This document shows positions 37,574 to 46,872 of a stretch of DNA of 64,000 bases, piece after piece (the stretch's first letter is position 1; every line of letters starts with the position of its first letter). The notes beneath the pieces were generated by a model that searched no databases, was not told the origin of the DNA, and saw nothing but the letters and a program-made list of their open reading frames with translations. The position numbers and the translations under genes were made by a program. The stretch spans positions 868,001-932,000 of the forward strand of contig NZ_JAPEPJ010000002.1 of NCBI RefSeq assembly GCF_026340255.1. Direction: 5' to 3'. Source of the DNA: Streptomyces sp. NBC_01408 (GTDB taxonomy: Bacteria > Actinomycetota > Actinomycetes > Streptomycetales > Streptomycetaceae).

Positions 37574-38568
37574 GTGTCATGCCTCCGGTCGTCGTCGTCC
37601 AGGCCGCCGGCGAGGTCGGCGCGGTGCGAGCCATGGGTGGGTTCCCGGTTGCCGGGCTTGGTGGAACTGCGGTTCTCACGTACGCCCGGCGATACGCCGA
37701 ACGCCAGGAACGCCAGTGCGGGGGCCACCGTGACGCCCGCGCTCACCACGGCTGTGGTGGCCGGGGTGGCGAAGGTGAGGCCGACCGCGGCTGCGGCGGT
37801 GACCAGCACGACGACGGCACCGTACGCGGCGACGGTGAGGCGGATCAGGCGTAGCCGTTCCGCCTCCGGTCGTCGGGTACGGCTCAGAAGCCAGGCCAGG
37901 GAGGGCAGCAGCAGGACGGCGTGCATGGTGACGGCATGGGCGGGGCGCAGGAAGCCCGCTGCCTGGTAGGCCTCGGCCGCGCGGCCCGCTCCCTCCAGCG
38001 TCAGCCCGTAGACGATCATCACTGCTCCGGCCGCCATGGAGCCGGTGAGCGCCACCAGTCCGGCGCGGAGCGCGAGCCGCATGCTGGGGGCGGCTCTCGG
38101 GTGGGGGCGCAGTGCGGCGACGGTGAGTGCGACGACGACCGCGATGAGGGTGACGCCGCCGGCCGCCAGGGCGCGCGTGACGAAGGTGTCGAAGGTGGTC
38201 TCGGTGTTGAAGTGCGAGGGGACGCCGCGCCACGCCTGCAGGATGATCAGACCGGTCTCCAGCAGGGACGCCGCGGTGAACGCGCCCAGGAGGAGGGTGC
38301 GGGTGCGCGCGGCGAGCGGGAGGAGCAGGCAGATCCAGGTGACGGTCAGCACGCTGATCCCGAAGGACAGCCCGAAGGTGATCGGCTTCCGCCAGGAGAC
38401 GGGGCCGTCCCAAGGGCCGCCGGCGAGCAGGAGGACGACCGTGTGGAAGGCGGCGGACGCGAGCAGGAGAAGGGCCGCGCCGATGGGGATCTGCCAGGCC
38501 GAGCGCGATCGTACGGGCGAGGTTGCGGTGATGCGTTCGTCCGCGGACATGTGGTCGCCTGCGGTCAT
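37570..38568 (-). CDS. Multi-pass membrane protein
   Basis: 332 residues from ATG 38568, which overlaps the stop of the previous gene (ATGA). Seven or eight hydrophobic helices with a conserved-looking start of the fold (GGPWDGPVSWRKPITFGLSF). No transport or catalytic motif recognised. Middle gene of the three-gene operon. Confidence 0.78.
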   Translation of the reverse strand: MTAGDHMSADERITATSPVRSRSAWQIPIGAALLLLASAAFHTVVLLLAGGPWDGPVSWRKPITFGLSFGISVLTVTWICLLLPLAARTRTLLLGAFTAASLLETGLIILQAWRGVPSHFNTETTFDTFVTRALAAGGVTLIAVVVALTVAALRPHPRAAPSMRLALRAGLVALTGSMAAGAVMIVYGLTLEGAGRAAEAYQAAGFLRPAHAVTMHAVLLLPSLAWLLSRTRRPEAERLRLIRLTVAAYGAVVVLVTAAAAVGLTFATPATTAVVSAGVTVAPALAFLAFGVSPGVRENRSSTKPGNREPTHGSHRADLAGGLDDDDRRHDT

Positions 38569-39284
38569 GCGTTCACCCCCGGTGCGGTGGGGCGCGAGCG
38601 GAACAGTGCGATCGCGGCCCACACCAGCCATGCCGTGCCACCGAAGCGGACGACGGGCAGCAGGTAGCCGAAGTCGAGGGCGAGGAGCGTGAGGGTGGCG
38701 GCCAGTCCGGCGGCGGCGATGACCAGCCCGGTGGTGGCGCAGGCACGTGGCAGGAGGCCACTCCCGCGGGCTGCCAGGCAGGTGCCTGCTGCCAGGAGAG
38801 CGAAGGACACGGCGTATCCGACACCGCCGGCGAGGAAGGACAGGTCTGCCAGGGCACGGGCCAGGGCTGCGGGTGCGTCTTCCGGAAGCCGGCCGAGGGT
38901 CCAGGTGAGCGCGGCGCTGGAGGCCAGCGCGCCACTGGCCATCAGTCCGCCGGCGAGGACTGTCGCCGCCGCGGCGCCCTGGTCCTGCCCCTGCCCCTGC
39001 CGCACCAGCCGGGCCAGGGTGGCGGCCACGGGCACCAGGAGCACGGCGGCGACGAGCAGCAGGAAGGCGCCCAGGTCGATCGCGGTGCCGTGGTCGCGTA
39101 CGTACTGGCTCAGGATGTCGTGGCCGGAGGCGTCGGGCTGCGGGGTGGCGCGGTTGGTGACGACGTACGCGGCGGTGAGTACGGCGTAGGAGAGCGAAAC
39201 GGTGAGCAGCGCAACGGTGCCGCGCGGGCGCGGGGCCGCGCCCCGGAGCGAGGCCGCGTGGGACTCATGTGCTGATGCGAGCAT
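38565..39284 (-). CDS. Membrane protein, DUF4386-like
   Basis: 239 residues, about six hydrophobic helices, resembling DUF4386-type bacterial membrane proteins. ATG 39284 has AGGAG 5 bases upstream; the frame stays open to 40502, but that part is shadow coding over an IS relic and a SnoaL-like gene. First gene of the operon 39284-36830. Confidence 0.75.
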   Translation of the reverse strand: MLASAHESHAASLRGAAPRPRGTVALLTVSLSYAVLTAAYVVTNRATPQPDASGHDILSQYVRDHGTAIDLGAFLLLVAAVLLVPVAATLARLVRQGQGQDQGAAAATVLAGGLMASGALASSAALTWTLGRLPEDAPAALARALADLSFLAGGVGYAVSFALLAAGTCLAARGSGLLPRACATTGLVIAAAGLAATLTLLALDFGYLLPVVRFGGTAWLVWAAIALFRSRPTAPGVNA

Positions 39285-39529
39285 GACATCTCCTGGATCA
39301 TCGGTGAAGGGATTCGGTGTGGGACCCCGGCGGGCGGTGCTGGGTGTGCGGCCCCGGTGCGTGACAGTCAGAATGCGGCTGCGGTGGCGCCATGGTCGTC
39401 CCGCAGCGGGAGGTGGTTCGGCTACTCCCTGGGGAGTAGCCGTACCGGTACGGGTGTGAAGTCCCGCAGCAGCCACTCCAGTTCCGCGGGCGATGCTCCA
39501 CCGCCGCGTGTCCCCGCGCGCCGGCGCAG

Positions 39530-39890
39530 AACGCGGGCTCGGAACTGCTTGTGGGACTTGTCGTGCGCCTGCTCCACTCGGGCAGGTCTTCGCCTGTGCG
39601 CCGGCGGTGCGGGATGACGAGTCCGGTGCCCGGGTAGCCGCCGTCGGCGATCGTGATGGCCTTGTCGACGGCGGCCCTTGGCGCCGGATTCCTCCCATGC
39701 CTTGCAGTCGCTGCGGTTGCCCTGCAGGGGCGGCCGACCACGACGACCAGGCGGGTGTTGGCGTCGATTGGTCGATGATGCGGTCCGCCGCCGACTTCGA
39801 CACCCCGAACAACGGCGCGAGCTGGCGCGTCGTCAAGTTCGAGCGCCAGTACGCCGTGACCAGCAGGTACGGGACAACCCTTAAGCCCCA
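39530..39890 (-). pseudogene. Decayed IS5-type transposase
   Basis: Pieces of a streptomycete IS5-family transposase can be read in shifted frames on the minus strand: RVVPYLLVTAYWRSNLTTRQ with LFGVSKSAADRIIDQ (helix-turn-helix), then NTRLVVVVGRP, then AITIADGGYPGTGLVIPHRR, then DKSHKQFRARV. At least two frameshifts and an internal deletion that removed the first catalytic aspartate region make it inactive. Terminal repeats not found. It abuts and overlaps the 3' end of the SnoaL-like gene. Confidence 0.8.
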
Positions 39891-40333
39891 GGCGCTGCGT
39901 GGAGCGGCGAGCCCGCCAGGGGGGTGGAGTCGAGGTATCTGACCTCGTAGACGCGCTCGGCGAACTTCCAGCCGTCGGACGTGCGCTGGTAGCGGTCGTG
40001 ATAGAGGGCGTAGTTCAGGTGCGAGCTGCCGTTGTGCATCCGCCCGAACTCCTGGATGTACACGCGCCCGACCGCGGTGTCGCAGTCGAGCCGGATGACG
40101 CCGGGGTGGGTGTTCTGCACGAAGAACTCCCACAGTCCTTGCCCCCACTCGATTCCCGCGCGGATCTCCTCGCGGCCGATGAACTCCTTGTCGATGTGCG
40201 GCCATCGCATGGTGCCGTCGGGCGTGAACAGCGAGGCGACGCGGTCGAAGTCGCGCATCATCACAGCGTCGGTGACCTCGGCGCGAAGCTCCTCGATATC
40301 GAAGCGATCGAGGACATTCCGCATAGCGCCCAT
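39881..40333 (-). CDS. SnoaL-like (NTF2-fold) protein, possibly C-terminally altered
   Basis: 150-residue protein of the SnoaL/NTF2-like fold (DFDRVASLFTPDGTMRWPHI, NYALYHDRYQRTSDGWKFAERVYEVRY), used by polyketide cyclases, isomerases or small dehydratases. ATG 40333 has AGGG 7 bases upstream; ATG 40351 is an alternative. The stop codon lies inside the IS-relic junction, so the last residues may not be original. Divergent from a LysR regulator, which probably controls it. Confidence 0.8.
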   Translation of the reverse strand: MGAMRNVLDRFDIEELRAEVTDAVMMRDFDRVASLFTPDGTMRWPHIDKEFIGREEIRAGIEWGQGLWEFFVQNTHPGVIRLDCDTAVGRVYIQEFGRMHNGSSHLNYALYHDRYQRTSDGWKFAERVYEVRYLDSTPLAGSPLHAAPGA

Positions 40334-40449
40334 CGGGTTTCCCTGCCTCATCGATGCGTCGGTCAGGCGTCTGCCGCCTGCCTGGTGGCTGATGAGTCCA
40401 GCATCGCTGCAGGTCAGCGGCGGAACAATGTAGAGTCCATGGAGCTATC

Positions 40450-40467
40450 CATAACGTGGGAGTTATG
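40450..40467 (+). promoter_or_regulatory. Inverted repeat at LysR gene
   Basis: CATAAC-gtggga-GTTATG is a perfect 6-bp inverted repeat that contains the T-N11-A signature of LysR boxes. It ends one base before the lysR ATG, so binding would act on autoregulation. Confidence 0.55.
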
Positions 40468-40468
40468 C

Positions 40469-41359
40469 ATGGAGCTGCGCGACATCGAGATCTTCCTGAC
40501 ACTGGCGGAAGAGCTGCACTTCGGCCGCACCGCGGAACGGCTTCACGTCTCCCAGGCCCGTGTCAGCCAGGCCATCCGCAGACAAGAACGCCGCCTCGGC
40601 GTGGCCCTGTTCGATCGCACCAGCCGACGCGTGGCCCTGACCCCTGTCGGCCGGCGCCTGCGTGAAGACCTGCAGCAGGCCCTCGACCTCCTCCACGCGG
40701 GACTCGCGCGCGCCCAAGCAGCCGGCCCGGGCGCGGGCCGGACCCTGCGGCTGGGTGTCTTCGGCCACGCCGGACACGAACTACGCCCCCTCGTAGACGC
40801 GTTCCGCACCCGCTACCCCGGCAGCGACATCCAGTTCGGCGAAATCAACGGCGCCGACGCGTTCACCGCCCTGCGCGCCGGAGAGCACGACGCGCACGTG
40901 CTGTGGCTGCCCGTCGCCGAACCGGACCTCACCGTCGGCCCCACCGTGCTCACCGGAGGCCGCGTGCTGGCCGTGGCCGCGGACCATCCGCTCGCCCGAC
41001 GCGGCACCGCATCCCTGGAAGACCTCGCCGACAACCACGTCGTCGACCTCGGCCCCGAAGCCCCCGAGTACTGGGTCGCCTCCATGGTCCCCACCCGCAC
41101 CCCGCTCGGCCGGCGTATCCCCCGCGGGCCCGCCGCGCGGACCTTCCACGAGATCCTCTCCCTGGTCGCGGCCGGACGCTGCGTCCACCCGCTGGGCGAA
41201 GTCGCCGCGCGCTACAACAAGCCCCCCGGCATCGTCTTCCTGCCCCTCCATGACGCCCCCACCCTCGAATGGGCGCTCACCTGGCGTACCACCGCTGACA
41301 GCCCCGGCATCCGCGCACTGGCCCAAACCGCCGCCGACCTCGGCCCCATCGCACTATGA
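40469..41359 (+). CDS. LysR-family transcriptional regulator
   Basis: 296 residues; N-terminal winged helix (residues 1-60, LHFGRTAERLHVSQARVSQAIRRQE) and a substrate-binding-type effector domain (about 88-290). Start at ATG 40469 gives the usual MELRDIEIFLTLAEELHFG; an in-frame ATG 30 bp upstream would add ten residues. Divergent from the SnoaL-like gene. Confidence 0.92.
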   Translation: MELRDIEIFLTLAEELHFGRTAERLHVSQARVSQAIRRQERRLGVALFDRTSRRVALTPVGRRLREDLQQALDLLHAGLARAQAAGPGAGRTLRLGVFGHAGHELRPLVDAFRTRYPGSDIQFGEINGADAFTALRAGEHDAHVLWLPVAEPDLTVGPTVLTGGRVLAVAADHPLARRGTASLEDLADNHVVDLGPEAPEYWVASMVPTRTPLGRRIPRGPAARTFHEILSLVAAGRCVHPLGEVAARYNKPPGIVFLPLHDAPTLEWALTWRTTADSPGIRALAQTAADLGPIAL

Positions 41360-41596
41360 CAGCGACAACGGGCAGCGAACGGGGGCACGCGGCAAACCCG
41401 GCCGCTACGGAACGGGAACCGATCCTCCGAGGGCGCGCAGCAGCCCGGAAAGACCCTCTGCGGGACCGGACCGTACGGCCGGGGCCAGGCTCACCGCCCG
41501 CGCCGCGCGCAGCCGGCCCCGCCACGGTCCACCGCCCGGTCCGCGCCGATCTCCTGGCGCACTGCCCGCCCCCTGCAAGGGCCGCCGTTCGTCCCT

Positions 41597-41990
41597 GTGT
41601 CCGCGACCAAGTCCCGCAGGTCCGGCTCCGAGGCCAAGGAGACCGAGGCCAAGCTCAGAAGTGGATCTCAGCCCTGGTCGAGGCCGCCCAGACCGGCATC
41701 AACCCGTCACTTGCCACCATGCCGTTGGCCGACTACGGCACCGCGAACTTGGACCTCGCGCTTCGAGGGCTGGAACTCAAGACACTCGACCCCTGTCTGG
41801 CCGGTTGGCGTCTGCACGTAGTGCCCATGCCCTCTGCAAGATCGCCGGACACGGCTCGCTGACCACCACTCAGCGCTACCCGCACCCCGACTCTGGCCAG
41901 ATCACCGCAGCTGGTGCCGCGCTGTCTGCGCACCTCATGGTGCTCCGTGCACCTCGTTCGCTGCCAGTCACGGCCGTTACCGCCGTCTGA
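41597..41990 (+). pseudogene. Decayed tyrosine integrase
   Basis: Fragments typical of Streptomyces site-specific integrases appear in two frames: NPSLATMPLADYGTANLDLA and KTLDPCLAGWRLHVVP (N-terminal arm region), then directly CKIAGHGSLTTTQRYPHPD with the C-terminal tail AGAALSAHLMVLRAPRS. The catalytic core between (Arg and His-x-x-Arg) is deleted; only the tyrosine motif survives. Lies 99 bp from tRNA-Pro, the usual attachment site for such elements. Confidence 0.82.
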
Positions 41991-42032
41991 TCCGCACCGA
42001 CCGCCCTGGTCCCCAACTGGTCCCCAAAAACG

Positions 42033-42072
42033 ATCAGGGGCCGTTTTGGATTGCTCCAAAACGGCCCCTGAT
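42033..42072. terminator. Strong bidirectional terminator
   Basis: Perfect 18-bp stem ATCAGGGGCCGTTTTGGA / TCCAAAACGGCCCCTGAT with a TTGC loop, between the integrase relic and the tRNA gene. A short CGACTC/GAGTCG hairpin (about 42076-42091) overlaps the tRNA 3' end. Confidence 0.8.
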
Positions 42073-42088
42073 CTGCGACTCTTTCGAG

Positions 42089-42162
<74 letters not shown>

Positions 42163-42278
42163 ATGTGCCTTCGGTTGTCCTCCGACTGGGTTTCCCCTGT
42201 CCCGGCGGCACATGCAGAACATTACCCCACGGCGAGGGGTGTGCACGCACCGGTAATCGGCGGGGGCAGGATGAGGGG

Positions 42279-42779
42279 GTGAACGCACGGGACAGGGACG
42301 ACGCGGGGCGGGCGCGGAGCGCTCGGCCCAGGGACGGGCTGGGGCGGCCGCTACCGTACGGGGCTCAGGGGGTGGAGCGGCAGCCCGAGGGGGTGGCCCG
42401 CTCGCCCCGCGAGACGACGCGCGAGGCGCAGCGGCTGCTGGACGCCGGGATGCCCTTCCACGCGCACGAGGTGTTCGAGGACGCCTGGAAGTCGGGGCCG
42501 CCGTCGGCGGCCCCGCTGTGGCGGGGGCTCGCGCAGCTCGCGGTCGGGCTGACGCACGCCGCGCGCGGGAACGCCGTCGGCGGGGCGCGGCTGCTGCGGC
42601 GCGGGGCCGATGCCCTGGCCGGGCGGGAGGACGCGTACGGGATCGACGTGGCGGGGCTGGTCGGATGGGCCCGGGAACTGGCCGGGCGGGTGGAGGCCGG
42701 GGAGCACATCGACGCGGCGGCCGAGGCTCCCGGGCTCTCCGGCCCGCGGGGCACCCCCGGCGGGCCGGGTCCCGCCTGA
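42279..42779 (+). CDS. DUF309 family protein
   Basis: 166 residues; the DUF309 helical core is evident (EAQRLLDAGMPFHAHEVFED then W, WRGLAQLAVGLTHAARGN, GGARLLRRGA). GTG 42279 is preferred because the frame further upstream runs through the tRNA. Small all-helical family of unknown biochemical role, common in actinobacteria. Confidence 0.85.
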   Translation: MNARDRDDAGRARSARPRDGLGRPLPYGAQGVERQPEGVARSPRETTREAQRLLDAGMPFHAHEVFEDAWKSGPPSAAPLWRGLAQLAVGLTHAARGNAVGGARLLRRGADALAGREDAYGIDVAGLVGWARELAGRVEAGEHIDAAAEAPGLSGPRGTPGGPGPA

Positions 42780-42830
42780 CCGGCGGCCCGGCGGCCCCGC
42801 GACCCCGCAGCCCGGCGGCCCGGCCCGGGC

Positions 42831-43223
42831 CTACTCGGCGGGCTGGAGCAGGTCCCAGCGGTTGCCGTACAGGTCCTCGAAGACGGCGACGGAGCCGTAC
42901 GGCTCGTGGCGCGGCTCTTCCAGGAAGCGGACGCCCTCGGCCGTCATCCGGGCGTGGTCCCGGGTGAAGTCGTCGGTGTAGAGGAAGAAGCCGACGCGGC
43001 CACCCGTCTGGTCGCCGACCCGCGAGCGCTGGGCCTCGTCCTTGGCGCGGGCCAGCAGCAGCGCCGTCTCCTGGGCGCCGGGCGGCCGGACCACGACCCA
43101 GCGGGAGCCGTCGGGGCGCGCCGTGTCCTCGGCGAGGTCGAAGCCGAGGGCGCGGGTGTAGAAGTCGATGGCCTCGTCGTAGTCGTGGACCACGAGGGCG
43201 GTGAGGGCGATGTGTGCGGGCAT
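42831..43223 (-). CDS. VOC/glyoxalase-fold protein
   Basis: 130-residue vicinal-oxygen-chelate protein with two beta-alpha-beta-beta-beta units (ALTALVVHDYDEAIDFYTRALGF; GVRFLEEPRHEPYGSVAVFE). Metal ligands resemble glyoxalase/dioxygenase types (His8-region and late Glu). Substrate unknown. Ends 52 bp from the convergent DUF309 gene. Confidence 0.87.
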   Translation of the reverse strand: MPAHIALTALVVHDYDEAIDFYTRALGFDLAEDTARPDGSRWVVVRPPGAQETALLLARAKDEAQRSRVGDQTGGRVGFFLYTDDFTRDHARMTAEGVRFLEEPRHEPYGSVAVFEDLYGNRWDLLQPAE

Positions 43224-43228
43224 GGCCC

Positions 43229-43855
43229 CTATTGTGCGCCGAGGAGGACCACGTCGAGGGTGCGGGGGCCGTGGACTCCTTCCACCCGGTCGAGTTCGAT
43301 GTCGCTGGTCGCGGAGGGGCCGGAGATCCAGGTCAGCGGGCGGGCCGGGTCCAGGAGGGGCAGGGCTTGCGGGACGGAGTCCACGACCTGGCCGGGGACG
43401 CGGACGAGGCAGATGTGGTGGTCGGGGACGAGGGTGATGCGGCGCCTGCCCTGGGCGGGGCCGCCGTCCAGGACGATCGTGCCGGTTTCGGCGATGGCCA
43501 GGGCGCAGCCGGTCACCACGGCGTCCACCCGGTCCAGCTCCCGCGCCGTCTGCTCCGCCCGGTCGGTGAGGAGGGTGGCCGGCAGGCCGTCGGGCCAGTC
43601 GAAGCCGAGGGCGGGCGGGAGCTGCACGGTGGCGGCGTCGGCCAGCAGGCGCCGCAGCAGGTCGGGCAGCCCGCGGCCATCCGTGCGGTGGACGCGGGCC
43701 CGGTACTCGGCCAGGTTCGCCGCCAGCAGGTCCACCCGTTCCGCGGGGGTGCGGGAGCCGTGGACCTGGAGGTAGTCCCGGGGGATCGCGGGCTCCGGGC
43801 CCGGCTCCCCCACGCCGCGGCGGATGCGGCCGAGGATGCGGTCCTTGCTGCTCAT
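43229..43855 (-). CDS. lutC: Lactate utilisation protein LutC
   Basis: 208-residue LUD-domain protein (TGCALAIAETGTIVLDGGP, LVPDHHICLVRV), third member of the LutABC L-lactate oxidation complex. Start ATG overlaps the lutB stop (ATGA). Completes a lutABC operon on the minus strand. Confidence 0.92.
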   Translation of the reverse strand: MSSKDRILGRIRRGVGEPGPEPAIPRDYLQVHGSRTPAERVDLLAANLAEYRARVHRTDGRGLPDLLRRLLADAATVQLPPALGFDWPDGLPATLLTDRAEQTARELDRVDAVVTGCALAIAETGTIVLDGGPAQGRRRITLVPDHHICLVRVPGQVVDSVPQALPLLDPARPLTWISGPSATSDIELDRVEGVHGPRTLDVVLLGAQ

Positions 43856-45345
43856 CGGGGGGTCTCCCGTTCCCGGGTCCACCAGTCGCGGAAGGACTGC
43901 GCCGGTACGGGGGGCAGTTCGCGGCTGTCGGTCCAGGCGCGCCCGGGTCCCGGCAGCCGGCGCGGGGCGAGGCGGCGGGCCCGGGCCAGGAGGCGTTCGC
44001 CCGCACGCAGGGCGCCCGGGTGGTCCAGGAGCAGCCTGGCGGCGCGCAGGGCGGCCCGTTCGGCGGTGTGGCCGTGTGCGGGGCGGATCCGTACCCGGAT
44101 GCCCTCGCGGGTCACCGGCCCGCCCTGGGCAACCCGTTCGCGCAGGTGGATGAGGACCTCCGGGATGTCGATGGCTACCGGGCAGACCTCGTAGCAGGCC
44201 CCGCACAGGGTGGAGGCGTACGGCAGTGACGCGTCGATCTCACTGGCGGTGCCCCTGAGTTGAGGGCTGAGGATGGCCCCGATGGGGCCGGGGTAGACGG
44301 AGCCGTAGGCGTGGCCGCCGGCGCGTTCGTAGACCGGGCAGACGTTGAGGCAGGCGGAGCAGCGGATGCAGCGCAGGGCCTGGCGGCCGGTCTCGTCGGC
44401 GAGGGTGTCGGTTCGGCCGTTGTCGAGGAGGACGAGGTGGAAGGCGGTGGGCCCGTCGCCGTCCGTGGTGCCGGTCCACATCGTCGTGTACGGGTTCATC
44501 CGCTCGGCCGTCGAGGAGCGCGGCAGTGTCTGGAGGAAGATCTCCAGGTCCCGGAAGGTCGGGATCACCTTTTCCACGCCGACGACCGAGATCAGGGTCT
44601 CGGGCAGGGTCAGGCACATCCGGCCGTTGCCCTCGGACTCGAAGACGACCATGGTGCCGGTCTCGGCGACCATGAAGTTGGCTCCGGACACGGCGACTTT
44701 CGCGCGCAGGAACTTCTCGCGCAGGTGCAGGCGCGCCGCCTCGGCGAGTTCCCTGGGGTCGTCGCCGAGCCCGTCCGGTGCGGGCCGGCCCCAGCGGCCC
44801 ATCTCGGCGGCGAAGACCTCGCGGATCTCGGCGCGGTTGCGGTGGATGGCGGGGACCAGGATGTGGGAGGGGCGGTCGTGGCCGAGCTGGACGATCAGCT
44901 CGGCGAGGTCGGTCTCGTAGGCGGCGATCCCGGCCTCTTCCAGGGCTTCGTTGAGGCCGATCTCCTGGGTGGCCATGGATTTGACCTTCACGACTTCAAG
45001 CTTTTCGGTGGCCGCGGTGTCACGGCCGCCGGTGGCCTGGACGAGGTCGGTCACGATCCGGTTGGCCTCGTCGGCGTCGGCCGCCCAGTGGACGGTGCCG
45101 CCGGCGGCCGTGACCGCTTCCTCCAGCTGGAGGAGGTAGTGGTCCAGGTGGCGCAGGGTGTGGTCCTTGACCGCCTTGCCGGCGGCGCGCAGCCGGTCCC
45201 AGTCCTCGAGTTCGGCGACGGCGCGGGCCCGCCGGTCGCGGATGGTGTGCGTGGCGCGGCGCAGGTTGGAACGCAGCACCTCGTCCCGTACGGCCTCCCG
45301 GGCGGCGGTGGGGAAGGCGGGCATGCCCAGATGCGTACCGGTCAT
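43852..45345 (-). CDS. lutB: Lactate utilisation iron-sulfur protein LutB
   Basis: 497 residues: an N-terminal LUD domain (VAETGTMVVFESEGNGRMCL) and a C-terminal 2x[4Fe-4S] ferredoxin-like region with CIRCSACLNVCPVY and CGACYEVCPVAIDIP. ATG 45345 overlaps the lutA stop; the frame further upstream is shadow. Electron-carrying subunit oxidising L-lactate to pyruvate with LutA and LutC. Confidence 0.95.
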   Translation of the reverse strand: MTGTHLGMPAFPTAAREAVRDEVLRSNLRRATHTIRDRRARAVAELEDWDRLRAAGKAVKDHTLRHLDHYLLQLEEAVTAAGGTVHWAADADEANRIVTDLVQATGGRDTAATEKLEVVKVKSMATQEIGLNEALEEAGIAAYETDLAELIVQLGHDRPSHILVPAIHRNRAEIREVFAAEMGRWGRPAPDGLGDDPRELAEAARLHLREKFLRAKVAVSGANFMVAETGTMVVFESEGNGRMCLTLPETLISVVGVEKVIPTFRDLEIFLQTLPRSSTAERMNPYTTMWTGTTDGDGPTAFHLVLLDNGRTDTLADETGRQALRCIRCSACLNVCPVYERAGGHAYGSVYPGPIGAILSPQLRGTASEIDASLPYASTLCGACYEVCPVAIDIPEVLIHLRERVAQGGPVTREGIRVRIRPAHGHTAERAALRAARLLLDHPGALRAGERLLARARRLAPRRLPGPGRAWTDSRELPPVPAQSFRDWWTRERETPR

Positions 45346-46097
45346 GGCAGGGGGTCCTCCTCGGTCGCGGCCAGGATCTCGGCGAGGTGCAGCGCCCGCA
45401 GCGGGGTGCCGGTGCGGCGCAGGAGGCCGTCGAGGTGGGCGAGGCAGGAGTTGTCTGCCCCGCACAGGAAGTCCGCGCCGGTGGTGCGGGCGTTCGCGAT
45501 CTTGTCGGCGCCCATGACGGTGGACACGTCGGGGTTCTTGACAGCGAAGGTTCCGCCGAACCCGCAGCACTCCTCGGCGCCGGGCAGCTCGACGAGGTCC
45601 AGGCCCTTGACGGCGGACAGCAGCCGGCGCGGCCGGTCGCCGAGGCCCAGTGCGCGCAGTCCGTGGCAGGAGGGGTGGTAGGTGACGGTGTGCGGGAAGT
45701 ACGCGCCCACGTCCGTCACGTGGAGCACGTCGGTCAGGAACTCGGTCAGTTCGTACACGCGCGGGGCCAGTGAGTCCGCCGCCTCCGCCAGCGCGGTCCC
45801 CCGTCCCTCCTGGGCCGCCATGCGGCCGATGCGCGGGTAGTGCGCGCGGATCATCGCGGCGCAGGACCCGGAGGGGGTGACCACGTACGGGTACCCGGCG
45901 AAGGCCCGGGCCGTACGCAGGACCAGCGGTTCGCTCTCGCGCCGGTACCCGGTGTTGTACTGGGGCTGGCCGCAGCAGCTCTGGGCGGAGGGGAAGTCCA
46001 CTTCGACGCCCAGCCGCTCCAGGAGGCGTACGACGGCGATGCCGGTTCCCGGGTACAGCGCGTCGTTGACGCAGGTGACGAACAAGGCGACACGCAT
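45342..46097 (-). CDS. lutA: Lactate utilisation Fe-S oxidoreductase LutA
   Basis: 251 residues with two CCG domains (SCCGQPQYNTGY; ECCGFGGTFAVK) that bind iron-sulfur clusters, plus PSGSCAAMI and YHPSCHGLRALGL. First gene of lutABC. Divergent from cobF with only 18 bp between the start codons. Confidence 0.95.
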   Translation of the reverse strand: MRVALFVTCVNDALYPGTGIAVVRLLERLGVEVDFPSAQSCCGQPQYNTGYRRESEPLVLRTARAFAGYPYVVTPSGSCAAMIRAHYPRIGRMAAQEGRGTALAEAADSLAPRVYELTEFLTDVLHVTDVGAYFPHTVTYHPSCHGLRALGLGDRPRRLLSAVKGLDLVELPGAEECCGFGGTFAVKNPDVSTVMGADKIANARTTGADFLCGADNSCLAHLDGLLRRTGTPLRALHLAEILAATEEDPLP

Positions 46098-46115
46098 GAC
46101 GGGCAGAATAGCCGG

Positions 46116-46868
46116 GTGAAGAAGTTCTCAGTGATCGGCATAGGCGCGGGCGACCCGGACCACCTGACCCTCCAGGCGGTCAAGGCGATCGGCGCGGCGG
46201 ACGCGTTCCTCATTCTGGAGAAGGGCGAGGAGAAGGCGGATCTGACCGGGCTGCGGCGCGCGATGCTCGACGAGTACGCCCGCCCCGGCCACCGGCTGGT
46301 GGAGGGCCGCGACCCGGACCGTGACCGGACTCCGTCGCACTACGCCCCGACGGTGGACGGCTGGCGCAGCGCGCGGGCGGAGCTGTTCGAGCGGTTCATC
46401 GCGGAGGATCTGGCGGAGGGCGAGACCGGGGCGTTCCTGGTGTGGGGCGACCCCTCGCTGTACGACTCCACGCTCGCGATCCTCGACGAGGTGCTGGAGC
46501 GGGGCCGGGTGGCGTTCGAGCACGAGGTCGTCCCCGGCATCAGCAGTGTTTCGGCGCTGCTGGCGCGGCACCGGACCAATCTGAACCGGGTCGGCCGGCC
46601 GGTCCAGATCACCACCGGGCGGCGGCTCGCCGAGGGCTGGCCCGAGGATGTGGACGACGTGGTGGTGATGCTGGACGCGCGGCACGCGTTCACCGCCCAT
46701 CTGGACCAGGACCTGTACATCTACTGGGGGGCCTACGTGGGCACGCCCGACGAGATCCTGGTCTCGGGGAAGCTGGCCGAGGTCGCCGGGCGGATCGAGG
46801 AGCTCCGGACCGAGGCCCGGGCCCGCAAGGGCTGGATCATGGACACCTATCTCCTGCGGCGCGGCTGA
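46116..46868 (+). CDS. cobF: Precorrin-6A synthase (deacetylating)
   Basis: 250-residue SAM-dependent corrin methyltransferase of the aerobic cobalamin pathway. CobF methylates C1 and releases the C20 acetyl group. The tetrapyrrole-methylase fold is visible (SVIGIGAGDPDHLTLQA, FLVWGDPSLYDSTL, VVPGISSVSALLARH). GTG 46116 gives the standard N-terminus. No other cob genes adjoin it, as is usual for cobF in Streptomyces. Confidence 0.93.
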   Translation: MKKFSVIGIGAGDPDHLTLQAVKAIGAADAFLILEKGEEKADLTGLRRAMLDEYARPGHRLVEGRDPDRDRTPSHYAPTVDGWRSARAELFERFIAEDLAEGETGAFLVWGDPSLYDSTLAILDEVLERGRVAFEHEVVPGISSVSALLARHRTNLNRVGRPVQITTGRRLAEGWPEDVDDVVVMLDARHAFTAHLDQDLYIYWGAYVGTPDEILVSGKLAEVAGRIEELRTEARARKGWIMDTYLLRRG

Positions 46869-46872
46869 GCAC

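Noticed and set aside
39285..40502. 645-codon minus-strand frame joining the membrane gene, IS relic and SnoaL region
   Set aside because: Only the 38565-39284 part is coherent; the rest crosses other genes in a wrong frame.
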